A DNA stretch of 5,137 bases from an uncultured Clostridia bacterium (GCA_910583755.1 CAJTZO010000013.1:60443-65579), one strand, 5' to 3'; positions 1-5,060 are shown, counted from the stretch's first letter. Notes: generated by a model not told the origin, from the letters alone. Program-made: numbers and translations.

Positions 1-575
1 CGACAGGCGAAGCAGGACCAACAGGACCAACGGGACCGACAGGCGAAGCAGGACCGACAGGACCGACAGGCGAAGCAGGACCAACAGGACCAACGGGAGT
101 AACAGGACCAGCAGGACCAACGGGACCAACTGGTCCGACAGGACCAACAGGTGTAATAACAACGAATGTTCTGAATGCTATCAATAATCCTGAGCAAACA
201 CCAACAGCAGCAAATGCAGCATTAGTATTTGATACAAATCGAACAGAAGTAGGTACAGGTATCCAACATACTGCTGGAACAGGAAATTTTATATTAAACG
301 AAACAGGAACTTATGCAATACACTACGATGCAATAGCAAGTGATGCAGCAGGTGCAACTCCTCCAGTAACTATAACACTTCATTTAGAGCAAGATGGTGT
401 CAAAATTCAAGGTACTTCAGCTTCTGCTACACTGACTATAGCGGACCAAGCAGCAACATTGGCAAGTAATGCTATTGTTACTGTAGTAGCAGCACCTTCT
501 ACCATTACATTGGTGGCAAGTAATACAAGCGGCGATTTTTCTGAATCCAATATGAGTATTATAAAATTAGACTAA
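1..575 (+). CDS. Collagen-like (Gly-Pro-Thr repeat) protein with BclA-like C-terminal domain, 5'-truncated
   Basis: The reading frame is open from the window edge (first complete codon at 3) to TAA at 573-575, giving 190 visible residues; the N-terminus and start lie outside. Visible residues 1-51 are uninterrupted Gly-X-Y triplets, mostly GPT with some GEA, GVT and GPA, which is the pattern of bacterial collagen-like triple-helical stalks. Residues 52-190 form a non-repetitive, Thr/Ala-rich, beta-strand-like domain. It contains VFDTNRTEVGTGIQH, a GTGNFILNETGTYAIHYDA stretch and a final SIIKLD, resembling the C1q/TNF-like trimerising head of BclA-type exosporium glycoproteins. In that family the head trimerises and helps the collagen stalk fold; the many Thr residues are potential glycosylation sites. 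The likely place is the spore exosporium or cell surface, but the missing N-terminus would carry the targeting signal, so this is inference. The downstream hairpin at 633-656 probably ends the transcript. Confidence in the architecture is high; the exact role is unknown. Confidence 0.9.
   Translation, partial: TGEAGPTGPTGPTGEAGPTGPTGEAGPTGPTGVTGPAGPTGPTGPTGPTGVITTNVLNAINNPEQTPTAANAALVFDTNRTEVGTGIQHTAGTGNFILNETGTYAIHYDAIASDAAGATPPVTITLHLEQDGVKIQGTSASATLTIADQAATLASNAIVTVVAAPSTITLVASNTSGDFSESNMSIIKLD
3..152 (+). repeat. In-frame collagen-coding tandem repeat (9-bp units in 36/27/36-bp blocks)
   Basis: The basic unit is 9 bp, coding Gly-Pro-Thr (GGA-CCA-ACA and synonymous variants). A higher-order unit begins ACAGGCGAAGCAGGA at 3, 39 and 66, so consecutive blocks are 36 and 27 bp long; a third 36-bp block reaches about 101. 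After that the units are plain GPT, GVT and GPA up to 152. The array starts before the window. It is locally more G+C-rich than the flanking sequence. Such arrays commonly change length by slippage or recombination in whole codon multiples. Confidence 0.9.
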
Positions 576-626
576 ACGATAAAAAAAACCTCCTATCATA
601 TAAATTAATCTGCATATAAATCCAAC

Positions 627-665
627 AAAGAAGGGTACAACATTTTTGTTGTACCCCTCTTTATT
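627..665. terminator. Probable bidirectional intrinsic terminator between convergent genes
   Basis: GGGTACAACA (633-642) pairs perfectly with TGTTGTACCC (647-656) around a TTTT loop. The plus strand continues CTCTTTATTAT. Read on the minus strand, the same stem is followed by TTCTTTGTT. It therefore can serve both the collagen-like gene (+), ending 58 bp upstream, and ribU (-), ending about 90 bp away on the other side. The rest of the 576-747 gap is A+T-rich without recognisable genes. Confidence 0.8.
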
Positions 666-747
666 ATAAATTTTGCCAATATATATAGTAAAAGGAATAT
701 TTTTGGTTTAACATAAAAGAACTTTAAATTCTTGATATTACTTTTTT

Positions 748-1350
748 TCAAGAAAGTGTTGCTCTTTCTGAAACCCCTTTTAAAATATGAGAAATTGATT
801 TATATAGCAAAAAGGTAATCAAGCAATTAATAGAATATTTTAATAAATTAAAAGGGATGATAATAGGCACAAGCATTGCCATGACTGTTTTAATTGATGC
901 TCCCATAAATAAAGGTGTCAATATTAAGTTCATCAATACTATTGCGAAAGTCATGGTAATTACACCTACAATTAAAGAAATAGCAGCACCTTTTTTTGTT
1001 TTCATTTTTTGGTAAATGGTACCAGAAATTAAAGTGCAACTTCCTGTTGCAACAATATGCATTATAATACCAATCACACCACTACCTGCACTGACTGTAG
1101 AACCTTGTATAAGAGAAACAACAATTGTTAATAAAAAACCTGCAATTGGCCCATAGGCAAAAGTACCAATTAAGATGGGAATATCTGCAGGGTCATATTC
1201 TAAAAATGCGGCTGCTGGAAATAAAGGGAAATGTATCACGGATACAAATACAATGGAGATTGCAGCAAGCATTGCCATACCTACCATTTGTCTGGTTGTA
1301 ATTTTAGGTTTTTCTGTTTTTTGTGTTAAAATTGATTTCATATTTTCCAT
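748..1350 (-). CDS. ribU: ECF-type riboflavin transporter, substrate-binding S component RibU
   Basis: This 200-residue, highly hydrophobic protein has about six predicted membrane segments and is normal in length for an S component of an energy-coupling factor (ECF) transporter. It binds riboflavin in the membrane and works with the EcfT and EcfA/A' subunits, which are not encoded in this window. The stretch FPLFPAAAFLEYDPADIPIL (about residues 41-60) matches the RibU family hallmark. An A-x-x-x-A motif (A26-A30) in the first helix fits the S-component contact with EcfT. The ATG at 1350 is chosen because GGAGG (1360-1364 on the opposite strand) lies 9 nt upstream; the in-frame ATG at 1341 would be 18 nt away. 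The complete FMN riboswitch upstream independently supports riboflavin as the substrate and predicts repression when FMN is plentiful. It is monocistronic here and converges on the collagen-like gene. Confidence 0.93.
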   Translation of the reverse strand: MENMKSILTQKTEKPKITTRQMVGMAMLAAISIVFVSVIHFPLFPAAAFLEYDPADIPILIGTFAYGPIAGFLLTIVVSLIQGSTVSAGSGVIGIIMHIVATGSCTLISGTIYQKMKTKKGAAISLIVGVITMTFAIVLMNLILTPLFMGASIKTVMAMLVPIIIPFNLLKYSINCLITFLLYKSISHILKGVSERATLS

Positions 1351-1386
1351 AAATTTTTTCCTCCATTTGTTGTAATGTCTTTGACA

Positions 1387-1419
1387 ACTGTTTTTTTATT
1401 TTGTGAATAAAAAAACAGT
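1387..1419 (-). repeat. Perfect 14-bp inverted repeat overlapping the ribU leader terminator
   Basis: ACTGTTTTTTTATT (1387-1400) is the exact reverse complement of AATAAAAAAACAGT (1406-1419), with a 5-nt spacer TTGTG. In the ribU transcript the upstream arm consists of most of the terminator's 3' arm plus its U-tract. The structure is therefore mutually exclusive with the terminator hairpin at 1414-1438, but it can only form after RNA polymerase has read past the terminator. Confidence 0.7.
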
Positions 1420-1438
1420 CTAAAATCTTCAGACTGTT
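1409..1438 (-). terminator. Rho-independent terminator of the FMN riboswitch expression platform
   Basis: On the minus strand AACAGTCT (1438-1431) and AGACTGTT (1421-1414) form an 8-bp stem with a 9-nt loop, followed directly by a run of seven T and then ATT. It lies between the FMN aptamer and the ribU start, where the off-switch of a transcriptional FMN riboswitch is expected. FMN binding should favour this hairpin and stop transcription before ribU. Confidence 0.85.
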
Positions 1439-1453
1439 AGCAAGCAAAAGAAA

Positions 1454-1475
1454 GGACAGTAAAAAAAGACTGTCT
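1454..1475 (-). promoter_or_regulatory. Hairpin between FMN aptamer and terminator, possible antiterminator partner
   Basis: GACAGT (1455-1460) and ACTGTC (1469-1474) form a 6-bp stem around an A-rich loop (plus-strand sense). Its arms share sequence with the terminator arms, which contain ACAGTCT and AGACTGT. One arm could therefore pair with the terminator's 5' arm (ACTGT with ACAGT) and act as an antiterminator when FMN is low. The pairing scheme is inferred by eye. Confidence 0.5.
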
Positions 1476-1478
1476 TTG

Positions 1479-1588
1479 ATTCTTCTCTCATCCAGACTAT
1501 ACTGTCGGTCATGGAATTACACCATGTCAGCAAATAATTGCTCGTGGACTTTACCACCGGTCGGGAATTACACCCTGCCCTGAAGAAT
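1479..1588 (-). promoter_or_regulatory. FMN riboswitch (RFN element) controlling ribU
   Basis: Read on the minus strand, the segment contains the RFN consensus blocks in order: AGGGCAGGGTGTAATTCCC, then GACCGGTGGTA, then CATGGTGTAATTCCATG, then ACCGACAGTATAGTCTGGATG and GAGAGAAGA. The closing P1 stem is a perfect 7-bp pairing of GAAGAAT (1588-1582 side) with ATTCTTC (1485-1479 side). This aptamer binds flavin mononucleotide and in Firmicutes switches riboflavin synthesis or uptake genes off. Here it lies about 130 nt upstream of the ribU start codon with a terminator in between, so control is most likely by transcription termination. All core blocks look intact. Confidence 0.97.
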
Positions 1589-1596
1589 TTATAATT

Positions 1597-1625
1597 ATTT
1601 TGAAACATTGTGAATAAAAAGTCAG
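1597..1625 (-). promoter_or_regulatory. Candidate promoter of the FMN riboswitch-ribU transcript
   Basis: Minus-strand CTGACT (1625-1620) and CAAAAT (1602-1597) are separated by exactly 17 bp, each matching four of six sigma-A consensus bases. Initiation would fall near 1590, just before the aptamer P1 stem at 1588. Position and spacing are good but the hexamers are only moderate. Confidence 0.45.
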
Positions 1626-1675
1626 CATTAATATTTTGTTTCTATACAGAAAACAAAGTTGCTAATAAAGATTTT

Positions 1676-1709
1676 TTTGTTTCCTTTTTTTCAAAGGAAA
1701 CAAGTTTTT
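1676..1709 (+). terminator. Strong hairpin with plus-strand T-run, between two minus-strand genes
   Basis: TTGTTTCCTTT (1677-1687) pairs perfectly with AAAGGAAACAA (1693-1703) around a 5-nt loop, extended by a T-G pair. The T-run (1705-1709) follows on the plus strand. On the minus strand, where the upstream gene ends at 1724, the hairpin is followed by A residues instead. It may still end or stabilise the minus-strand transcript, or it may terminate plus-strand (antisense) transcription. A second weaker inverted repeat with one bulge lies at 1635-1657. Confidence 0.45.
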
Positions 1710-1723
1710 ATCTGAAGGTTTTT

Positions 1724-2200
1724 TCAATGAGAATCATTTTGTTCTGCATATTTTACCACAAGACCTGCACAATAAGAAATCATTTGTTTACAATTTTGCT
1801 TTCTTGCTTTTCCGGCAAAGTCTCCATGTGGTGCAGAAAGTTCTCTACAAATCAATGTACCATATTGTTGTTCAATTTCCTGTACCATTTCTTTAAAAGG
1901 AACATAAACTTCTTGAAGTTGTTGGATTCTTTCTTTGGGAGTTTCTTTTTCAAAAGGATTTCTGCCTTTTAAGGCGCTCAGAGCTAGGATTGCACCAGTA
2001 ATTGCACCACAGGTATTTCTTGTCTGCCCCATTCCTCCTCCAAAACCAGAAGCTAAGGAAATTACTTCTTTAGGAAGATTCAAATTTTGCATATCCAAGC
2101 AACTCTGAAAAACACATTCGGCACAGTTTAAACCTTGTCTAAAATATTCTCCAGCAGTATTTTCTGCTGTAGCAATACGTTCTTGTATCTTTTGTTCCAT
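1724..2200 (-). CDS. C_GCAxxG_C_C family cysteine-rich (putative redox) protein
   Basis: This is a 158-residue soluble protein with no signal peptide or membrane segment. It contains GFGGGMGQTRNTCGAITGAI (about residues 52-71), the core of the C_GCAxxG_C_C family, with the key Cys at 64 in CGAITG. Further cysteines are at 26 and 29 (NCAEC), 34, 118, 137 and 144, so both the N-terminal pair and the C-terminal pair of the family are present. The family is described as putative redox-active or metal-binding; its biochemical reaction is not established, and none is assigned here. The ATG at 2200 is preceded by a GGGGG-containing Shine-Dalgarno (2209-2213) with 8-nt spacing, and the length fits the family. 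It has its own near-consensus promoter (2239-2267) and is divergent from pyrG. Nothing looks truncated. Confidence 0.88.
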   Translation of the reverse strand: MEQKIQERIATAENTAGEYFRQGLNCAECVFQSCLDMQNLNLPKEVISLASGFGGGMGQTRNTCGAITGAILALSALKGRNPFEKETPKERIQQLQEVYVPFKEMVQEIEQQYGTLICRELSAPHGDFAGKARKQNCKQMISYCAGLVVKYAEQNDSH

Positions 2201-2238
2201 AAAAAATTCCCCCTTTTTTACACATACGAATTATATTT

Positions 2239-2267
2239 ATAGTACCTTTTGCTTGTTTACTTGTCAA
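2239..2267 (-). promoter_or_regulatory. Sigma-A-type promoter of the C_GCAxxG_C_C gene
   Basis: On the minus strand a perfect -35 TTGACA (2267-2262) and a -10 TACTAT (2244-2239) are separated by exactly 17 bp. This places initiation near 2232, about 30 nt before the start codon at 2200, leaving room for the ribosome binding site. It is the best promoter match in the window. Confidence 0.8.
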
Positions 2268-2312
2268 TAGTTTTATTGATAAAAATAGTGCAGTTTTAAC
2301 AATAGATATCTG

Positions 2313-2337
2313 TTTTGACAAAATTGTTTTGTCATAA
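2313..2337. promoter_or_regulatory. Near-perfect palindrome between divergent promoters, candidate operator
   Basis: TGACAAAA (2316-2323) and TTTTGTCA (2327-2334) are exact inverted copies around TTG. After one mismatch, two more flanking base pairs match (TT at 2313-2314 with AA at 2336-2337). It lies about 50 bp upstream of the minus-strand -35 and about 40 bp upstream of the pyrG extended -10. There is no T-run, so it is not a terminator. I do not recognise the regulator; the sequence is not an obvious Rex, PerR or LexA site. Confidence 0.5.
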
Positions 2338-2372
2338 AATTCCAATCGATTTTTATTTCTTTTCCAACGGGG

Positions 2373-2384
2373 ATATGGTATCAT
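2373..2384 (+). promoter_or_regulatory. Candidate extended -10 promoter of pyrG
   Basis: ATATGGTATCAT contains an extended -10 (TG-G-TATCAT, hexamer 2379-2384). The -35 region at about 2356-2361 (TTTCTT) is poor, which extended -10 promoters can tolerate. Initiation would be near 2391, at the left arm of the leader hairpin. A very similar sequence lies upstream of the gene at 4430. An alternative downstream promoter is TTGGAA-17 bp-TACATA at 2431-2459. Confidence 0.5.
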
Positions 2385-2387
2385 AAG

Positions 2388-2427
2388 AATAATGTTTGTT
2401 TTTGTAAAAAAAATGGACATTATTTTT
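2388..2427 (+). terminator. Terminator-like hairpin in the pyrG leader, candidate attenuator
   Basis: AATAATGTTTGTTTTT (2388-2403) can pair continuously with AAAAATGGACATTATT (2409-2424): 16 pairs, three of them G-U, closed by a GTAAA loop. TTTATTTT follows immediately on the plus strand only. No plus-strand gene ends upstream, so the structure belongs to the pyrG leader. In other Firmicutes pyrG is known to be controlled by a leader terminator that responds to CTP, but the GGGC-start, C-rich-stem version is not seen here. The mechanism is therefore open. Confidence 0.55.
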
Positions 2428-2430
2428 ATT

Positions 2431-2459
2431 TTGGAATTTCTAAGTATAAGGAATACATA
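2431..2459 (+). promoter_or_regulatory. Weak second candidate promoter for pyrG
   Basis: TTGGAA (2431-2436) and TACATA (2454-2459) have 17-bp spacing and lie downstream of the leader hairpin. If used, transcription would start near 2466 and bypass the candidate attenuator. Confidence 0.25.
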
Positions 2460-2564
2460 AATTTCCTATGTTTTTATAACGAACCCCTTTTTGATATTTC
2501 ATATTACAGAACCAATTTTTAAGAAAGGAGAAAATTATTGTAAAACAGTTTTGTTTTCGATAAT

Positions 2565-2569
2565 GGTGA
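2565..2569 (+). promoter_or_regulatory. Ribosome binding site deciding the pyrG start (GGTGA type)
   Basis: GGTGA is complementary to the part of the 16S anti-Shine-Dalgarno just upstream of CCUCC, and it sits 5 nt before ATG 2575, which is suitable spacing for this register. This supports 2575 over the in-frame ATG at 2563, which would overlap the site. A stronger-looking AAAGGAG at 2524-2530 is 44 nt upstream of 2575 and has no in-frame start at a usable distance. Confidence 0.6.
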
Positions 2570-2574
2570 GAAAA

Positions 2575-4179
2575 ATGAGCACAAAGTATATTTTTGTAAC
2601 AGGAGGCGTTGTTTCGGGCTTAGGAAAGGGCATTACAGCTGCTTCCTTAGGACGACTGTTAAAAGCAAGAGGATATAAAGTAACCATACAAAAATTTGAC
2701 CCATACATCAATTTAGACCCTGGCACCATGAGTCCTTATCAGCATGGAGAAGTTTTTGTAACAGAAGATGGTGCAGAAACAGATTTAGATTTAGGACATT
2801 ATGAAAGATTTATTGATGAAAATTTAAGCATCAACAGTAGTGTTACAACAGGAAAGGTTTATTGGTCTGTATTAAATAAAGAAAGAAAAGGAGAATATCT
2901 TGGTGCAACAGTACAAGTTATTCCTCACATTACAAATGAGATTAAAAGTAGAGTATATCGTGTGGCGAAAGCGTCACAGTCAGATATCGTAATTACAGAA
3001 ATTGGCGGCACAGTAGGAGACATTGAAAGTACACCATTTTTGGAGGCAATCAGACAAGTTGCGCGGGAAGTAGGAAAAGAAAATTGTTTATACATACATG
3101 TTACATTAATCCCTTATCTTTCTAAAGGGGGGGAAATGAAAACAAAACCAACACAACATTCTGTCAAAGAATTGCTTTCCATAGGAATCCAGCCAGATAT
3201 GATTGTGTGCCGTACAGAACATGAAATTAGTCAGGATATGAAAGAAAAATTAGCACTTTTTTGTAATGTTGATGAAGATAGCATTATACAAAATCTGGAT
3301 GCAGAAAGTCTTTATGAAATACCTATTATGTTGGAAAAAGAAGGTATTGCAAAAGTTGTTTGCAAAAAATTAGGTATTGAAGATAAAAAACCAGATATGT
3401 CAGAATGGTTAGCAATGCTAGAAAAAGAAAAAAACATGGACAAAAAAGTACGAGTTGCTTTGGTAGGCAAATATGTAGAATTACATGATGCATATCTTTC
3501 CATTGTAGAGTCTTTACATCATGGTGGTATTGCAACAGGGGCAGATGTAGAAATCGCTTGGGTCAATGCGGAACGTTTAACAGAGAATAATGTTAAAGAG
3601 GTATTGGCAGAGTGTCATGGTGTATTAGTACCTGGTGGTTTTGGTGATAGAGGATTAGAAGGTAAAATTAGAGCAATTCAATATGCACGGGAAAATAATA
3701 TACCATTTTTTGGAATTTGTTTGGGAATGCAGTGTGCAGTAATTGAGTATGCAAGAAATGTATTAGGTTGGAAAGATGCTTTTACAGCAGAAGTAAAAGA
3801 AACCTCCCATCCTGTGATTGACTTGATGCCAGAACAAAAAGATGTGGATAATTTAGGTGGCACCATGCGGTTGGGGGCATATCCTTGTAAATTAGATAAG
3901 GATTCTTGTACTTATAAAGCATATCATACAGAATTAATTTATGAGCGTCATAGACATAGATATGAATTTAACAATGAATATAGAAAGCAATTTGTAGATG
4001 CAGGACTAAAAATTGTAGGACTTTCTCCAGATGATAGACTAGTTGAAATCATAGAAGTACCAGAAAATGACTGGTTTGTAGGTGTACAATTCCATCCAGA
4101 ATTTAAGTCTCGCCCAAACCGTTGCCAGCCTTTGTTCCATGATTTTGTACAATCTTGTATTAATTATAGTGAAAAATAA
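2575..4179 (+). CDS. pyrG: CTP synthase (glutamine-hydrolysing)
   Basis: This enzyme makes CTP from UTP, ATP and glutamine, the last step of de novo pyrimidine nucleotide synthesis, and works as a cytoplasmic tetramer. The 534-residue length from this start is typical. The N-terminal amidoligase domain (about 1-265) begins KYIFVTGGVVSGLGKG with the P-loop at 10-19, followed by FDPYINLDPGTM (41-52), ETDLDLGHYERF (68-79) and EIGGTVGDIES (142-152). The C-terminal class I glutamine amidotransferase domain (about 290-534) has PGGFGDRG (353-360), the nucleophile Cys382 in GICLGMQ and the catalytic pair His507/Glu509 in QFHPEF. All key residues are intact. The frame is open 28 codons further upstream, but family alignment (M-S-T-K-Y-I-F) and the GGTGA ribosome binding site favour 2575. 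It appears monocistronic, with a long structured leader and a strong terminator downstream. Confidence 0.98.
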   Translation: MSTKYIFVTGGVVSGLGKGITAASLGRLLKARGYKVTIQKFDPYINLDPGTMSPYQHGEVFVTEDGAETDLDLGHYERFIDENLSINSSVTTGKVYWSVLNKERKGEYLGATVQVIPHITNEIKSRVYRVAKASQSDIVITEIGGTVGDIESTPFLEAIRQVAREVGKENCLYIHVTLIPYLSKGGEMKTKPTQHSVKELLSIGIQPDMIVCRTEHEISQDMKEKLALFCNVDEDSIIQNLDAESLYEIPIMLEKEGIAKVVCKKLGIEDKKPDMSEWLAMLEKEKNMDKKVRVALVGKYVELHDAYLSIVESLHHGGIATGADVEIAWVNAERLTENNVKEVLAECHGVLVPGGFGDRGLEGKIRAIQYARENNIPFFGICLGMQCAVIEYARNVLGWKDAFTAEVKETSHPVIDLMPEQKDVDNLGGTMRLGAYPCKLDKDSCTYKAYHTELIYERHRHRYEFNNEYRKQFVDAGLKIVGLSPDDRLVEIIEVPENDWFVGVQFHPEFKSRPNRCQPLFHDFVQSCINYSEK

Positions 4180-4190
4180 AAAATAGAACA

Positions 4191-4225
4191 AAAATAACAA
4201 GAAACCACGGTTTCTTGTTATTTTT
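4191..4225 (+). terminator. Intrinsic terminator of pyrG
   Basis: AAAATAACAAGAAAC (4191-4205) pairs perfectly with GTTTCTTGTTATTTT (4210-4224) around a CACG loop, ending in a run of five T. It starts 11 nt after the pyrG stop. The stem is symmetric, but no minus-strand gene uses it. Confidence 0.92.
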
Positions 4226-4292
4226 ATACAATAAAATCATGAATTTAGTAAAAATGTGCAAAAAAACGAAGGAAAAATTGATAGAAAATTTG

Positions 4293-4320
4293 TTGCATTT
4301 TTATAAAAATATGGTATTAT
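4293..4320 (+). promoter_or_regulatory. Extended -10 promoter of the UspA-like gene
   Basis: TTGCAT (4293-4298) is followed after 16 bp by TATTAT (4315-4320), preceded by TGG to form an extended -10. Initiation near 4327 gives a leader of about 100 nt. An overlapping alternative is TTGATA (4278-4283) with TATAAA (4302-4307) at 18-bp spacing. With the pyrG terminator just upstream, the downstream gene is probably transcribed separately. Confidence 0.65.
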
Positions 4321-4429
4321 ATTAATAGAAGAAAAATAATTTGTGTATATGACATAAAAATAACAATTCGTTGATATATGTATCCCCCTGTAATGAAAGA
4401 ATGATTTAGAAGGAGGCAGCAGATTAGTT

Positions 4430-4870
4430 ATGAAAGAAGAAAAAGTTGTAGTATGTATCACAGCACAAAATAGTTCTCAAAGATTGATTGACTATGGAGC
4501 AGAAGTAGCAGAACAGTCAAAAGGCTCTTTGCATATTCTCCATGTACAAAAAGGAGATAGTATTTTTCAGAATGGAGAAACCTTAAAGTTATTGACAAAA
4601 TTATTAGCATATGGAGATAGATGTGGTGGTGTTATTCATGTTTTATGTGACAGAGATGTCCCTAAATGTATCAGCCAATTTGTAAAACAAGAAGGAATTA
4701 CAAAATTAATTATGGGTGATTTGCCAAAACATGTAAAAAAACATTCTTTTAAAGGTCAAAAAGAAACACAATTTCAAAAGATAGTAAATGCGTTGCCGGA
4801 GAATATAGAATTATTGATTGTAGAACAGCAAACATTGATGGAAACAGAGTTAGAACAAAAAATTGGATAA
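4430..4870 (+). CDS. Small UspA/KdpD-like universal-stress-domain protein
   Basis: This 146-residue soluble protein has the alternating beta/alpha pattern of a UspA fold. It opens with strand KVVVCITAQ (5-13), then SSQRLIDYGAEVAEQSKGSLHILHV (helix plus second strand), a later VIHVLCD strand (68-74), TKLIMG (91-96) and ELLIVEQ near the C-terminus (127-133). The beginning and the last segment most resemble the Usp-like domain of KdpD sensor kinases, but here it stands alone with no membrane or kinase part. The classical ATP-binding pattern G-2x-G-9x-G-S/T after the fourth strand is not present (GDLPKHVKKHSF instead), so nucleotide binding is doubtful. The ligand and role are unknown. AGGAGG (4411-4416) lies 13 nt before the ATG, a long spacing with no better start visible. 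Its own promoter and the upstream terminator suggest a single-gene unit. Confidence 0.75.
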   Translation: MKEEKVVVCITAQNSSQRLIDYGAEVAEQSKGSLHILHVQKGDSIFQNGETLKLLTKLLAYGDRCGGVIHVLCDRDVPKCISQFVKQEGITKLIMGDLPKHVKKHSFKGQKETQFQKIVNALPENIELLIVEQQTLMETELEQKIG

Positions 4871-4881
4871 GGACATGTTAG

Positions 4882-4934
4882 AGTCTTCCAATAAAGTTAA
4901 AATTTTAGGTTTTTCCCAAATCCACCAATTTTTT
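4882..4934 (+). repeat. Diverged direct repeat, copy A
   Basis: Aligned by eye without gaps to 5085-5137, 38 of 53 positions are identical. Shared blocks include AGTCT, CAATAAAGT and CCACCAA followed by a T-rich end. This copy has lost the GTGGGT/ACCCAC hairpin seen in copy B, as if it were older or decayed. Confidence 0.6.
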
Positions 4935-5060
4935 TAAAAAAACTAACATTTTCAATATTTTTTAAGGAAACACAGTTTCTGTTAAAAATTCTTTGCTCCT
5001 TTCTTTCACGAAAGAAGTAAAAGTTTGAGAACAACACCCTCAAGATTTTTTGACAAGCGG

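Noticed and set aside
3..152. Regular short repeats that might suggest a CRISPR array
   Set aside because: The units are contiguous 9-bp in-frame Gly-X-Thr codons without unique spacers; this is a collagen-like coding repeat.
717..733. AAGAA/TTCTT inverted repeat near the ribU stop as a terminator
   Set aside because: It has only a 5-bp A+T-rich stem without a clear T-run; the hairpin at 633-656 is a far better terminator.
1175..1375. Plus-strand 66-codon reading frame
   Set aside because: It is the antisense shadow of the ribU 5' half, with no ribosome site or recognisable protein features.
1610..1972. Plus-strand 120-codon reading frame
   Set aside because: It lies opposite the well-supported C_GCAxxG_C_C gene, is rich in Phe/Ser/Lys from A+T-rich antisense sequence, has no good ribosome binding site and no recognisable family.
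2315..2340. TTGACA with TAAAAT as a plus-strand pyrG promoter
   Set aside because: The spacing is only 14 bp, too short for a sigma-A promoter; the TTGACA is part of the palindrome.
2369..2372. GGGG as the start of a pyrG transcript with reiterative G addition, with the CCCC tract at 2484 as its partner
   Set aside because: No acceptable -10 lies 6-8 bp upstream of the G run, and the CCCC tract is not in the terminator-like hairpin arm, so the known pyrG mechanism is not supported.
2139..2420. Minus-strand 93-codon frame overlapping the start of the C_GCAxxG_C_C gene
   Set aside because: It runs through the promoter and leader of that gene in another frame; the translation resembles no family and has biased low-complexity composition.
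4929..4942. T7A7 tract as a hairpin terminator
   Set aside because: A pure A/T palindrome with no loop is a poor RNA hairpin, and no T-run follows; it more likely gives only local DNA bending.
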